A stretch of 64,000 nucleotides of DNA from Sulfurovum sp. (GTDB lineage Bacteria > Campylobacterota > Campylobacteria > Campylobacterales > Sulfurovaceae): contig JAUZSE010000001.1 of assembly GCA_030949725.1 (NCBI GenBank), positions 24,734-88,733 of the forward strand, read 5' to 3'. Made by a program: the position numbers and the translations under genes. The notes under the pieces were generated by a model. The model did not search any database, was not told where the DNA came from, and was given only the letters and a program-made list of their open reading frames with translations. Shown here in pieces: positions 19,546 to 30,448 of this stretch (the first letter of the stretch is position 1; every line of letters starts with the position of its first letter).

Positions 19546-20775
19546 TTGCTAGATAAAATAGATATTTTAGAAGCGCTCAATCATTCCAATGTTTTTTTAA
19601 CAGGTGGTGCAGGTGTAGGCAAGAGTTATATCACCAATGAAATCATAAAAGACTACCGTAACTCTGCGAAGCAAGTGGTATCTTTGGGTTCTACGGGAGT
19701 ATCTGCTGTGAACATAGGTGGATTTACTGTGCATAGTTTTTTTGTCTTTGGTATCTCCTCTAACTTTGATGAACTCAATCAAAGTGATAAACGATCCAAA
19801 AAACGTTTAATGGATTTAAAAAAAATCCTTAAAGCCACAAATCTTATCATCATAGATGAGATAAGCATGGTAAGTACCGATTTACTCGACATGATAGCCT
19901 ATAGACTGAACAACTACGGATACATGGGGAAAGTCCTTTTTGTGGGAGACTTTTTTCAGCTCCCTCCTGTGGTTAAACATAGCAATAGAAATGATGTTTT
20001 TGGCACTAAACTCTATGCTTTTGAGTCTATGGCTTGGGAGAGATTTGATCTTATGGTCATAGAACTTAGGCATATGAAACGTACTACGGATGCAGAGTTT
20101 ACGCATATACTTTCAAAAGTTCGTAAAGGTATTTGTGATGATGAGGTCATAGCTTACATGACAAAGCTGTGGAACAATGAAAGCATGGAACAAGACCCCA
20201 CATACCTCTATGGACGAAACCTAGAAGTCGAACAAACCAACCGTGCCAAAATCAACGAACTTGAAACAGAAGAAACGATACTCTTTGCAAATGTAGAGAT
20301 GTTTGGGAATGTACACGAAAAGAAGCTACTGGGCTGGAAAAATATGCTTCCTATTACCGAACACCTCACACTAAAGGTTGGCGTTCCTATACTTTTTACA
20401 GTCAATAAATGGGGTAAATTTGTCAATGGTGAAAGAGGCATACTCAAAAAAATAGAAGAAGACCATCTGATAGTAGAAAAAGAAGCAGAGTATGTACGTG
20501 TAGAACGCCATGAATTTGACCTTGTAGATATGCTAGTAAAAGAAGACGGTACTATAGAGACTATATCTCTAGCTACGCTTTCCCAATTCCCTTTGAAATT
20601 AGCTTATGCAGTGACTATACATAAGAGTCAAGGCATGAGCATAAATAATCTTGTATGCAATGTAGACAACATCTTTGCTCCTAGTCAATTTTATGTAGCT
20701 ATATCTCGTGCAGTAAACCCCAAAAACTTGAAGTTAGATTTTAATAAGGGTGACTTGATGCAGTATTTGCAGTAG
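19546..20775 (+). CDS. PIF1/RecD2-like DNA helicase
   Basis: 409 residues from a TTG start with GAGGAC upstream. Walker A is FLTGGAGVGKSY, Walker B IIIDEISMVS, then VLFVGDFFQLPPV (motif III) and the C-terminal AYAVTIHKSQGMSINNL and QFYVAISRAVNP (superfamily 1B motifs V/VI). Such short PIF1-like helicases unwind 5'-3' and may work in recombination or replication restart. A relic of its last ~13 codons is found again at 26107-26146, beyond the following accessory island, suggesting the island was inserted at this gene's 3' end. Confidence 0.85.
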   Translation: MLDKIDILEALNHSNVFLTGGAGVGKSYITNEIIKDYRNSAKQVVSLGSTGVSAVNIGGFTVHSFFVFGISSNFDELNQSDKRSKKRLMDLKKILKATNLIIIDEISMVSTDLLDMIAYRLNNYGYMGKVLFVGDFFQLPPVVKHSNRNDVFGTKLYAFESMAWERFDLMVIELRHMKRTTDAEFTHILSKVRKGICDDEVIAYMTKLWNNESMEQDPTYLYGRNLEVEQTNRAKINELETEETILFANVEMFGNVHEKKLLGWKNMLPITEHLTLKVGVPILFTVNKWGKFVNGERGILKKIEEDHLIVEKEAEYVRVERHEFDLVDMLVKEDGTIETISLATLSQFPLKLAYAVTIHKSQGMSINNLVCNVDNIFAPSQFYVAISRAVNPKNLKLDFNKGDLMQYLQ

Positions 20776-20977
20776 AGTGGTGCAATGTAGATAGCAGGGT
20801 GGTGGAGTATTATAAGGGGATAGAGTGAGTGTATAATATTGCATTTAACCCAAACAAGATATAATCTTCTTGTACCCTTTTTGGTAAACAGGGGGTAGTG
20901 TTTTTCTTTTCATTGAGTGGGTGGGCTTGTAGATTTTTATGCTTCAAGCATAGGCAGGGTTATCTCAGTTGAAAGGG
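20776..20977. other. Gene-free junction between helicase and ISAs1 copy
   Basis: About 200 bases with no convincing open frame or hairpin. It contains a TATAAT-like box near 20834 and ends in GTTGAAAGGG, the target site duplicated by the neighbouring IS. Confidence 0.4.
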
Positions 20978-22249
20978 TAGGTCATTTTCATACAATATAA
21001 ACCCAACTATGTAACTAATCTACCCAGAAAGTGAGGGTTATTCCCACAACTTTTAAAAATACCCGACATATTGAGGCTTTTATTGTCAGGTTTATGCTTG
21101 TTTAGGTGAAGTTGTATGCAATTAATGACAAAACTCCTAAGAATAGCTAATCCAAAAGGATTGACTGATATTTTACAATCGTCCTCTTTGGTTAATCTGT
21201 CTTTATAATAATGGTAAGTTTCACAACGCCAATGGTCTTTGATACCTTCTTTAAAGTAGGTAGCACTTTCTAAAAAATTTGCAATTAAATATTGCTCTTT
21301 TACTTTTATTTTACCCTCATTGTCACTTATATATTTTACCTGCTTAATGATTGATTTTATATGACTAAAAGAGCTATTATCAATGAGTGATTCATCATTT
21401 TTGAACTCAAAACGAAAGTCTCTCTTTTTACCCATTTATTCCCTTCAATAGACTCTCTTTTATCTTTCTCTTCTAAGATAGTATTATTCTCTTTTGCAGA
21501 TTCCTCTTCAAAGGCTTGATGCACCTGTTTAAGTAATGTTTTTTGGTTACCTTTGACTTTGGCTAAATACCTTTTTCCTTTAGCCTCAATCCCATTTAGG
21601 CTCTCTACTTGGGTATTTAGTGCATCAAAGGTATATAGAAATGGTTTATCTGAAAACTCCATCTCTAATACCTTTTGAAACTCGGGTATCTCGGACTTCT
21701 TAGCTCCTAACTCTCTATGGGCAATCACAATTTTAGATGCTGTTTCCACTACATTTAGCATACCTACATTCCGTTTAACAGTATATTTCCCCTTGTGTCC
21801 ACTTCCATTCATTGTCTTTCCATCTACGGCTAATTGTGTCTTCTCATTGAACTCAACTTTAGGTATAAAATACTCTCTAAACATCTCTTCTAAGATAGTA
21901 GAATCTATGTTTATTATCATTCTTCTTATTGTTGAATATGAAGGTATGTTAAGCTCTTCATTTTCTTTCCCTATCAGCCTTTTAAAGTACTTCTCATTGA
22001 AGTTTATCTTTAGCCAATTATGTTTATCTTTTATTTCTATATTTCCTACAAACATACTACATAAAACACCAAATAATACATCTCTTTGGTTATGTTCTAT
22101 TTTCTCTTTTGTTACTCTATAATCTGGCAATCTTTCTAATATCTCTAGGGTCATTTCTATATTTATTAATTCTTTAATTTCTATTTTCATAGATTATTTT
22201 AAACATTTATTCGCTTTGTTCTTGCTTGGAATTGTATGAAAATGACCTA
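20978..22249 (-). mobile_element. ISAs1-family insertion sequence, copy A
   Basis: 1272 bases between inverted repeats TAGGTCATTTTCATACAAT and its complement. The 10-base target duplication GTTGAAAGGG is at 20968-20977 and 22250-22259. A second, intact copy lies at 45036-46308 and is one base longer. Confidence 0.9.
21007..22190 (-). pseudogene. ISAs1-family transposase, copy A (frameshifted)
   Basis: Nearly identical to the 394-residue intact transposase at 45065-46249. It starts MKIEIKELINIEMTLEI and carries the catalytic QLAVDGKTMNGSG motif. Five T (21398-21402) replace the six of copy B, splitting the frame after LSSK. The single lost base is the only length difference between copies, so this may be a sequencing error. 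Transcribed from right to left. Confidence 0.85.
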
Positions 22250-22267
22250 GTTGAAAGGGTACGGTGG

Positions 22268-23005
22268 CTAGGATTGTGTTAGGACTTTAATTCTTACAGA
22301 ATATGTTAAATCTTTTGAATTATTCCCAAGATTTAAAAAACCACTACTTAAAACAATTTCTAAATCCTCAGCAATGATATATCTATCGTGTAAGTTATTT
22401 GGATAGGCTTTTATATCAATATTCATTGATTTTCTCATTTTTTTTAGTTCTGATTGTGCTAATTTTAATTCTAAATCATTTGTTTCACTAAAATCTACAA
22501 AAACTTCTAAACTTCCATTTTGAGGTAAAATATCGTCTAAAATCTTACTATTTTTCTTCCATTCTTTTAAAAAGTATTTATCTTTAATTTTTATCTCTTT
22601 CTTGTCTGCTAATAAATCTTTGATATACAACCTAATATCTTCTCTCTTTTTATCTTTTTTGCTGTAAGTTTGAGAAAAAACTACTTCAAGACCATCTTCT
22701 GTAATATCTATTTGTTTGATTTTTTTTGTTTTATCTATTGAAGTGACTAGCATTAGTTTTAAATGACTCTCTTTTACCAATGCTTCAAAGCTATTTAAAT
22801 CTTCTTCTATTCTATTTATCAAAGGTGTGTTTACTAATTTTCTCAAAATTTCATCATCTAAATAATCTAAGTTTCCAAGTTGCCATTCAGAAGTAATACA
22901 AGGCTTAAAATGGTTCAATATTTTAGACACTAAAACTTCATCATAATTAGATTTTAAATCATAGGCGATTATCTCATCTAATAAATTATCTTCAAGAACT
23001 AGCAT
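22268..23005 (-). CDS. PLD-like (HDR-motif) protein, partner of AAA ATPase
   Basis: 245 residues with no signal peptide and no full-length family I recognise. The C-terminal part has LHDRYIIAEDLEIVLSSG followed by FLNLGNNSKDL, resembling a single phospholipase-D-like catalytic motif (H-x-K/R...D...G-S/G-x-N) in its HDR variant, so nuclease or phosphodiesterase activity is possible. The N-terminal 150 residues are charged and mostly helical. It overlaps the ATPase gene by 14 bases, so the two are coupled. I infer an ATPase-plus-effector pair, plausibly anti-phage. Confidence 0.55.
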   Translation of the reverse strand: MLVLEDNLLDEIIAYDLKSNYDEVLVSKILNHFKPCITSEWQLGNLDYLDDEILRKLVNTPLINRIEEDLNSFEALVKESHLKLMLVTSIDKTKKIKQIDITEDGLEVVFSQTYSKKDKKREDIRLYIKDLLADKKEIKIKDKYFLKEWKKNSKILDDILPQNGSLEVFVDFSETNDLELKLAQSELKKMRKSMNIDIKAYPNNLHDRYIIAEDLEIVLSSGFLNLGNNSKDLTYSVRIKVLTQS

Positions 23006-24454
23006 TTTTTCTCTTTGCTCTTTTCATCTCCAAGAGTTCACTAAGCGTCACATCAAAAAAGTTCTTTGGAAAATCTCTATCAAATTGACCAAATTCATCA
23101 ATATTTATCTGTATAAACTCATCACTGCTTTGTTCTTTATAATAAATAACCACTTCTTCGGGTTCTATTTTGCCTTCATATACTAAGTATCGCAGTTTAT
23201 TTACAATATATTCACTATGCGTTTCCAAAATTGTGGTTTGAGTTTTATAATAATCATCTTCACCAAAAAGCGTTTCAACAAGTTTGGCTTGTGCTTGTGG
23301 ATGCAATCCAATTTCAGGTTCTTCTATAATAGTTAGATTATATTTTTCAGGAGTTTCTCTATTTTTAGCAAACTGAGTAAGAGCAGGAATAATATTACTC
23401 ACAGAACTACCAAACATATCAAGTCCTAGAGATGTATTTTCATAGTATTTATAGAAGACAAAATTACTCTCTTCCGTAACTTTTAATAATTCTATCTCCT
23501 GATCTTTTTTAATTAAAAATATTTTATTATCAATCTCTTTAATTTTTAAAGGGTTTTTTTGAAGTCCTAGGTCTTGGAAATAATAATATTTATTATCTCG
23601 TTTATTTTTAAATAGTTGTACTTGCATTTCTTGATTTATATAGCAGTTACCCAATTCATCTATTTTATCAAGATTATAATTAAAAATATTTTTTATAGCT
23701 TTTTCTAAAAAGGTTATATTTTTTAAATCTTTTGCAATATCTTTGTATTTTTCTCCATTATATCCGATATAGTCACTACTATAATTGTAATGAGTCATAA
23801 TTTCTTTTACCTTGCTAATATGTTTGATAGCTGATATATTGTCTTCTAATATTTGAAATATATCTTTTAACGGTTCTTCAAACTTATTAAATACTTCAAG
23901 ATGTTTAATAACTTCATTTTCTATATTCTTGGGATAACTATATAATTGTAGAGATTTAAAATCAGTTTTAAAGGAAATTTCCTTACTGTTATCTAATATA
24001 CTTTTAGTGAACTGATCTTTATCATACTCTGTAATTAACTGATTTAAAGTTATAAGGGACTCATTATCTTTATATGAAAAACTAATCTTTCTTTTTTTTA
24101 TCTCTATTACTATATGATTTAAGTAACCATACTCACTTGATTTTATATCATTATTATACAAAAAAGATATATTATATATATTCTCTTTTTATCTTTAAAT
24201 TTAAAGTGTAAATACACATGATTATCTCTACTTTTAAATTCATCTACTTTTCCAAGCTGATGAAAAGGGTTATCATATTTAACCCGTTTTATATCATTAC
24301 CTAAAATTTTATTCATACTCAAAAGTGACATAGCTTGTAAAAATGAGCTTTTACCTGATGAATTTTCTCCCATAAAAATAGTAATTGGTTTTATATCAAG
24401 GGGCTTCTCTACGTTACAGGCTTTTATATTCTTTGCTCCAAATCCGATTATCAT
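22992..24454 (-). CDS. AAA15/OLD-like ATPase, DUF3696 type (frameshifted)
   Basis: About 487 residues after repair. Walker A is ITIFMGENSSGKSSFLQAMS near residue 30; the ABC/SMC-like ending has Walker B IIEEPEIGLHPQAQ and the H-loop TTILETHSEYIVNKLRYLV. This layout matches the DUF3696/COG4938 predicted ATPases, relatives of OLD nucleases but without a Toprim domain. The break is at five T (24186-24190); six would give KDKKENIYNISFLYNND and join both frames. The start (24454) has AAGGACT upstream. An IS4-type copy sits 26 bases upstream, so expression may now depend on the IS. Confidence 0.7.
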
Positions 24455-24480
24455 TTTTAGTCCTTAATAGTGTATATAAA

Positions 24481-25926
24481 CAATACCTTAGCCAAAAACC
24501 CCACTAACCCACCCTCTCAGTAGAGTGAATAGCCCCTAAATTTGCAATCTTAAGCGATACCGTCTGAATTAAATACGCGTTAGCTAAATGCGGAAGTAAT
24601 TTAAATACTTCTTTGACGTATTTAATCCCGTGATAGTGGGCTTTTAGGTCAAGAATACTCATCTCTTTCATAGTAGAGTTTTGACGTAATCCATGAGAAA
24701 AGTTGACCATAAAAGTAGAGAGATTTGCCCAATTATGGATAGGTGTTTTTTAATATTCATAAAATCCTCCATTCCCCAATATTGTTTGGCATCTCGGAAG
24801 ACAAATTCAATCTGAAAACGAAGTGAATAGTAATCAATAATCTTTTCATAGTTCAATGTCAAATCTGTAGAGAAGAGATTTACATGAGCAATTTTACCTG
24901 TGCTTAGATTTTTCTTTTGAATAATCACAACATTGAGCCTATCTGCAAACTTACGATGTAGCATTTCCATTTGATAAATTCTTGTTTGGATATTCTTATC
25001 TTCGTCTATGGTATCTGATTTTAGATAGGGTTCTGGAAGATTATCATAGTCAATAGCATCTCCATATTTCCTAGGAGATCCTCTTCCTGCATACTCTCCA
25101 CTATAAGGAAATAGCAGTGCAGAGTTTTTTGAAGTTTAGAAATGATATGTAATCCACATTGCCTCACCATTTGTACAGCAGGATTATTTCCAAATGCTCC
25201 ATCAAAGACAAAATAAACAATATCAATATGCTTGTCAATCCGTTTAAGTGCCTTATTTACGGACTCTTGGACAAATTTAAGATAGGGAGAGAGTTCAATA
25301 TCTTTTTTATCTTGATTCCCACTTCCTTTAGGTCTTCCAACTTTACCATGCTTCTTTTTCTTACTCTTCTTTACACTTTTGTCTTTGATACAACCTTCTT
25401 TTTCTCTCGAACTATTTGTTGTGTACTTAGTGGATAAGCTTTTCTTGTTTCTACACTTATCAAGGAAAGATTGAGAAATGCCAAACTTTGTATCACTTGG
25501 TTTTGGATAGAAGAATAAAACCTATCTATCCCATAAGTATGCTTCCCACTTTTGCTTACTACTACTTCATCTCCACCCAAAAGATAGACTGAACCCTTTT
25601 TTGTTAAATGCGTTTTGATAAACATCCAATTGATTTCTTCCCAATTTATCTTTGAATGAAAGAAGCGTGTGATAGTTCGATAACTCCCTCCTTTTTCACT
25701 CCATCTACTTAATCCTAACATAGTAATCCGTCCTCGCATTGAGAGCAAGGCTTGGATGATGATTTGTAGTTGTTTATGCGTTTTTCTTGCAAGAATAGGT
25801 GAGATACAGTTTAGAAGTGTTATAATTTCTGTCATGGGATAACTTTATGTTTTTTTGGTTTAAAATTATAGTAGTTGTCTCATGGCTTTGGCTTATATTT
25901 TGTTTTTATTTTTGGCTAAGGTGTTG
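24481..25926 (-). mobile_element. IS4-superfamily insertion sequence, copy 2 (inverted)
   Basis: 1446 bases, same element as at 16078-17538 but in reverse orientation. Inverted repeats are CAATACCTTAGCC at the left and the complement of CAACACCTTAGCC at the right. The target duplication TATAAA is at 24475-24480 and 25927-25932. The two copies in opposite orientation 7 kb apart could mediate inversion of the intervening segment. Confidence 0.88.
24504..25835 (-). pseudogene. IS4-superfamily transposase, copy 2 (frameshifted)
   Basis: The N-terminal 154 residues are in one frame (MTEIITLLNCISPILARKT to REKKKVV) and the C-terminal YREK part in others (MEMLHRKFADRLNVVIIQK; YYSLRFQIEF). Breaks coincide with A-runs: five A where six would keep the frame (near 25400), six A in the CTTCAAAAAACTC run, and six A near 24755 where seven fits. 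Copy 1 has seven and eight at the first and last. It lacks the 11-base duplication of copy 1, so copy 2 is nearer the ancestor. Confidence 0.8.
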
Positions 25927-25932
25927 TATAAA

Positions 25933-26207
25933 GAGAGATATTAACAAAAAACCCCTTTGGTTTACAATAGTAAATCAAGATTAAAATTATTCCTAGCCCT
26001 TTAAAAAATTTAGGATCAAAACACAAAACACAAACAAATCTAAAAATACTGCACGTAAGAAAAAAAAAGAAGCGATAAGAATCACATTTTTACACCGAAC
26101 CTCAAAAACTTGAAGTTGGACTTTAACAAGGGTGATAGAGTAAAAATTATAATATAATGATTTTATGAAGATAAAGTAGGATATGAATCAAATATTGGGA
26201 ATAATGA
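25933..26207. other. Gene-free stretch with helicase-tail relic
   Basis: No open frame of note. Bases 26107-26146 resemble the helicase 3' end at 20714-20753 with a few substitutions (both encode NLKLDFNKGD). A TATAAT-like box lies near 26153. It marks the right border of the accessory island. Confidence 0.5.
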
Positions 26208-27162
26208 ATGAATAATTTTATAACGACTGCTTCTGGACGCATAGACAAAATCCTTGCTACAGAACTTGACGTGAGCCGTAATCAGGTTGAAAAACTTATT
26301 AAAGATGGATTGGTATTGTGTCAATACTAAGACTATCACGAAGACCAGTTTTAAAGTTGTGATAGATGATGAGATTGGCTATATCATTAAAGAGGCAGAA
26401 AAACGTGTAGCTCCTCCTATAGATTTTGATATAGAGATACTGTATGAAGATGAATATCTTTTGGTAGTCAATAAGCCTTCTGGGCTTGTTGTGCATCCTG
26501 CACCTTCTGTAAAAGAGGCAACTTTGGTGGATTGGCTGATACATAAGGGGATTTCTTTGTCTACGATAAGTGGAGAAGAACGGCATGGTATCGTGCATCG
26601 TATAGACAAGGAGACAACAGGTGCATTGGTGGTAGCAAAAGACAATAAAACACATGAAGCGTTAAGTAAACAACTGCAAGACAAGAGCATGGGGCGGTAT
26701 TATCTTGCGTTGATTGATTGTCCTTTGAAAGATGATATTATTGTCGATAAACCCATAGCGAGAAACCCTAAAAATAGACTGATGATGTCTGTAGTCCATG
26801 AAGGAAGAACAGCCAAAACAGCTTTTGTAAAACTATTAACTAGCCGTTACAACATAGAGTTGATTGCGGCTAAACTTTTTACAGGCAGAACACATCAAAT
26901 ACGTGTGCATTTGAATACATTGGGACGGCATATACTTGGGGATAATTTATATGGCTTTAAGACCAAAAGAGATAAAATAGCACGGGTTAATCTACATGCA
27001 TATTTATTGTATCTGGTTCATCCTGAAAGTGGCGAAAGAATGGAGTTTATGGCTCCTCTTTTTCCTGACATGAAATTGTATATATCTAAAAATTTTGATC
27101 AAAGTGATGTAGATGAAAAAATCGATCCTCTTATACTTGGTACTCGCTTCACTCATAGTTAG
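26208..27162 (+). CDS. RluA/RluD-family 23S rRNA pseudouridine synthase (frameshifted near N-terminus)
   Basis: Starting at ATG 26208 the frame reads MNNFITTASGRIDKILATEL then an S4-like RNQVEKLIKDGLVL, and breaks near 26320. The rest continues one base out of phase from VNTKTITKTSFKVV. The catalytic Asp is in HGIVHRIDKETTGALVVAKD; later LFTGRTHQIRVHLNTLGRHI and GDNLYGFK are typical. Removing one base around TTGTGTCAAT restores the join; unlike other breaks here this is not a long homopolymer. The C-terminus overlaps the next gene by 50 bases. Confidence 0.85.
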
Positions 27163-27778
27163 TGGTTGTGGTGGTATTAAAGGTTTTATGACTTACCGTA
27201 CGGACGCTTCTTTACAAGGGATCGGTTCAGTGCATGCCTTAGTAACTATGAATTCTGTTGGATTTGAATGGACAAAGATAGAAAACAAAAATGTACATGG
27301 TATCAATATATATAGAAGCAATGGAGTAGAAAATACACAAAATTTTAAACGTATCGGTACAATAGGTAATCGCTATGCTACGCATTTTGTAGATACACAC
27401 GTTAAAGAAAATACAGAGTATAGCTATACTTTTACTACTTTTTCTTCAGGTAAAGAATCTAGCCTAAGTGAAACATTGTATGTGAAGACAGAGCCTGCAT
27501 TTTTTGCTGTCTCATTTGTACAAGCCTATGCAGTAGCACCAACTGTGATCAAACTCTTATGGAAACCACACAGTAATCTAAGTGTCAATGCATATATTGT
27601 GCAGCGTTCTGTAGATGGAGCCCAATGGAAGTTTATCTCACATGTTGAAGGAAGACTAATGGCTGAATACATTGATACCTTTGTCCGAAGAGGTAAAAGT
27701 TACTCTTATCGGATTATCGCACAAAGTTATGACAAGATACGGGCCAAGCCTAGTCAAGCTACTAAACTCACATTATAA
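27113..27778 (+). CDS. Fibronectin type III repeat lipoprotein
   Basis: 221 residues. A lipoprotein signal peptide (MKKSILLYLVLASLIVSGC) places Cys near residue 19. Two FnIII-like repeats follow: the first with VGFEWTKIENKNVHGINIYRS and TEYSYTFTTF, the second with VIKLLWKPHSNLSVNAYIVQ and SYSYRIIAQS. It is likely anchored to the outer membrane, with a binding or scaffolding role, substrate unknown. Its 50-base overlap with the pseudouridine synthase gene and its 9-base gap to trmB show an operon. Confidence 0.72.
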   Translation: MKKSILLYLVLASLIVSGCGGIKGFMTYRTDASLQGIGSVHALVTMNSVGFEWTKIENKNVHGINIYRSNGVENTQNFKRIGTIGNRYATHFVDTHVKENTEYSYTFTTFSSGKESSLSETLYVKTEPAFFAVSFVQAYAVAPTVIKLLWKPHSNLSVNAYIVQRSVDGAQWKFISHVEGRLMAEYIDTFVRRGKSYSYRIIAQSYDKIRAKPSQATKLTL

Positions 27779-27787
27779 GCAGGAAAT

Positions 27788-28972
27788 ATGCCACATTTAA
27801 AAGTTAAACCCTTTGATACTTCTATCATAGAATCTCAGATAGCCAAAAGTACTGTGATGACATGTTGCGGTAAAGCACTTACTAGAGATGATCTTCTCAT
27901 TGGTGTGGAACATGCTGGAGAAGAGTTTTTGCTACAACTCAAACCAGATGAAAAGGCTTATCTTTTAAAGTATGACAAGGTCACAAGACCACTTAAGGTA
28001 AATATACTTAAAGAAGCACTAGATAAAGTAGCCAAAGAGTTAAACCTTGAGGTACTCTCTTCAAACATTGCTGTGTCCAACACCAAAGCAGTACTTTCTT
28101 CCCAGTATTTCAAAAAGATAGAAGATTTTGAAACGATTACTTATACCAAAGAGAAGGTCTGCGTGGAAGTTGGATTTGGATCGGGACGACATTTGCTTTA
28201 TCAGGCAAATAAGTATCCTGACACACTTTTTATAGGGATAGAGATACATACACCCTCTGCACAGCAGGTACTCAAACAAATAGAACTTCAAAACTTGGAT
28301 AATATTTGGGTGGTCAATTATGATGCAAGGCTTTTTCTTGAAATGTTACCTTCAAATGTTTGTGAACAGATTTTTGTACATTTTCCTGTACCTTGGGATA
28401 AAAAACCACAAAGAAGAGTGATAAGTCCCAGTTTTTTAGAGGAGTCTATGAGGGTTTTGAGAAAAGGTGGAAGACTAGAGTTACGTACTGACAGTGACAA
28501 TTATTTTTGGTATGCTCTAAAAACATTTTTTGCTATATCGAAAGTTGAAGTTGAAGTACGTAAGAATGAAACATTGGAAGTGACTAGTAAATATGAAGCA
28601 AGATGGTTAAAACAAGACAAAGACATCTATGATGTGTATGTAAAATGTACACAAATATCTGAACTTAAAACAGAGAAAATAGATTTTAATTTTAATGATG
28701 TAAAATATACTTTTGGAATAGAAGATCGACTGCCTAAGAAAGCATTGGTTTTTGAAGGATATTTTATACATTTTGAACGCGTGTATAAACTCTCTGAACA
28801 GTGTATTTTAATTAAATGTGCTTTTGGGAGTTTCGATAGACCAGAGCATAAATATATACTCTTAGAAGAAGAATATTGTAGATATTTTGTCTCACCTCCA
28901 GTGAAGACAACAGTTAATTTTAAAGCACATGAACAACTAGCAATGCAGATTATGCATGCAAAAGGAGAATAG
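27788..28972 (+). CDS. trmB: tRNA (guanine-N7)-methyltransferase TrmB
   Basis: 394 residues. SAM-binding VCVEVGFGSGRHLLYQA, then FIGIEIHTPSAQQVL, the family-specific FVHFPVPWDKKPQRRVISPS and GGRLELRTDSDNYFWYA identify TrmB, which methylates G46 of tRNA. The enzyme is about 170 residues longer than E. coli TrmB, with an N-terminal extension of about 110 residues and a long C-terminal tail. Extended forms are normal in Campylobacterota. ftsE starts 3 bases after its stop. Confidence 0.88.
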   Translation: MPHLKVKPFDTSIIESQIAKSTVMTCCGKALTRDDLLIGVEHAGEEFLLQLKPDEKAYLLKYDKVTRPLKVNILKEALDKVAKELNLEVLSSNIAVSNTKAVLSSQYFKKIEDFETITYTKEKVCVEVGFGSGRHLLYQANKYPDTLFIGIEIHTPSAQQVLKQIELQNLDNIWVVNYDARLFLEMLPSNVCEQIFVHFPVPWDKKPQRRVISPSFLEESMRVLRKGGRLELRTDSDNYFWYALKTFFAISKVEVEVRKNETLEVTSKYEARWLKQDKDIYDVYVKCTQISELKTEKIDFNFNDVKYTFGIEDRLPKKALVFEGYFIHFERVYKLSEQCILIKCAFGSFDRPEHKYILLEEEYCRYFVSPPVKTTVNFKAHEQLAMQIMHAKGE

Positions 28973-28975
28973 TCT

Positions 28976-29650
28976 ATGTCTAATGTAATACATGCCTCCC
29001 ACCTTACCCTGGCATATGGAAAAGGCGAGAAAGCGGTCATTAAAGATGCCAATTTTAAAATTGAGAAAGGTGAGTTTGTTTTTATCACAGGTCCTAGTGG
29101 TTCTGGTAAATCTACACTGCTTAAATCACTTTACGGGCAGTTAAAACCAAGCGAGGGTAGCCTCGTTGTAGGTGGACTAAATTTGGGAAAGATAGGTCAT
29201 AAAAAGCTTCAAGAACTACGTACACACATGGGTATCATATTTCAAGACTATAAACTTGTGAATGAATGGACAGTGTCTAAAAATGTTGTTTTACCTTTGA
29301 TGATAGCAGGATATTCGACAGAGGTACAGGAGACTCAAGCAAGAAGACTGCTTAAGCATGTAAAGCTTTCAGAACATGCAAATAAGTATCCATTGGAACT
29401 TAGTGGTGGAGAACAGCAACGATTGGGTGTGGCAAGAGCATTGGCAAAAAATCCTGTTATCATTTTGGCGGATGAACCTACAGGGAACTTGGATGACTAC
29501 TCTTCTAATGTAATTTGGGATTTGATGGAGAATGCATGTCAACAATTGGACACAACAGTTTTGGTTGTGACACATAAGATACCAGCAATATTTTCACTGC
29601 CGTATAGACATTTTATTATAGAGAGTAAGGGTGTCTATGAAGTTCATTAA
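28976..29650 (+). CDS. ftsE: Cell division ABC-type ATPase FtsE
   Basis: 224 residues, the usual FtsE length. Walker A is [16 protein letters not shown]-loop IIFQDYKLV, signature LSGGEQQRLGVARALAKNP and Walker B IILADEPTGNLD. With FtsX it transmits ATP hydrolysis across the inner membrane to activate cell-wall hydrolysis at the septum. The following gene overlaps it and encodes FtsX, and an EnvC-like protein comes next, which fixes the identity. Confidence 0.9.
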   Translation: MSNVIHASHLTLAYGKGEKAVIKDANFKIEKGEFVFITGPSGSGKSTLLKSLYGQLKPSEGSLVVGGLNLGKIGHKKLQELRTHMGIIFQDYKLVNEWTVSKNVVLPLMIAGYSTEVQETQARRLLKHVKLSEHANKYPLELSGGEQQRLGVARALAKNPVIILADEPTGNLDDYSSNVIWDLMENACQQLDTTVLVVTHKIPAIFSLPYRHFIIESKGVYEVH

Positions 29651-30448
29651 AAATCATTTGATGTTTATTTTGCCACTTATGGCAATTTTACTGGGGATTG
29701 AATTTTATCTCGTATTTGAACGTAGCACCAATACTTATGAAAAAGGATTGACCAAAGGTTATTCTATGCTTGTAGTGACAAAAGATCCTATTGATCTTTC
29801 GACCCTTCAAGCATTAAATTCACATATAATGTATTCTGAAAAACTTAAACGTGATGCCATTGTTTCTGAAGTGGCAAAGGGTGTAAATGAGAATACAAGA
29901 GAAGCGATACTCGATGCTTTACCTTATTTTTATAATGTTGGACTTGATGCCTATCTTCATACTTCTGGACTCGAAGAGATTAAAGAAGATCTTGAATCGC
30001 ACCTCAATATTAAAAAAGTTGAAACCTTTGGAGGGTCTTATAATTCAAGCTATAAACTCTTCTCTTTTATTAAGTTTACTCTGGAAATATTTATTGTTTT
30101 TATGACGATAGTCAGTCTGTTTTTAATTATTAAGCAAATGGAAATATGGAAATATGCACATAAAGAACGTATGCAGGTCATGGAAATATTTGGTGCGCCT
30201 ATGATGCTTAGATCGGGGGTACTTTTTAAAGTTGCCTTGATTGATGCATTTTTTTCAACACTTTTGGTCTCTGGAATATTTTTCTACCTTAAGTATTATT
30301 GGGCAGGGAAAAGTGGCATAGATATTATGATGGAAAATCAGGAAGCACTTTTCAAGATAAGCGATATAGGTATTTTATTTTTCTCTTCACTTTTTATTGT
30401 AATTATTGCGGTGTATTCGGTAGTATTTAGTAGTAAGGGAGTACAGGA

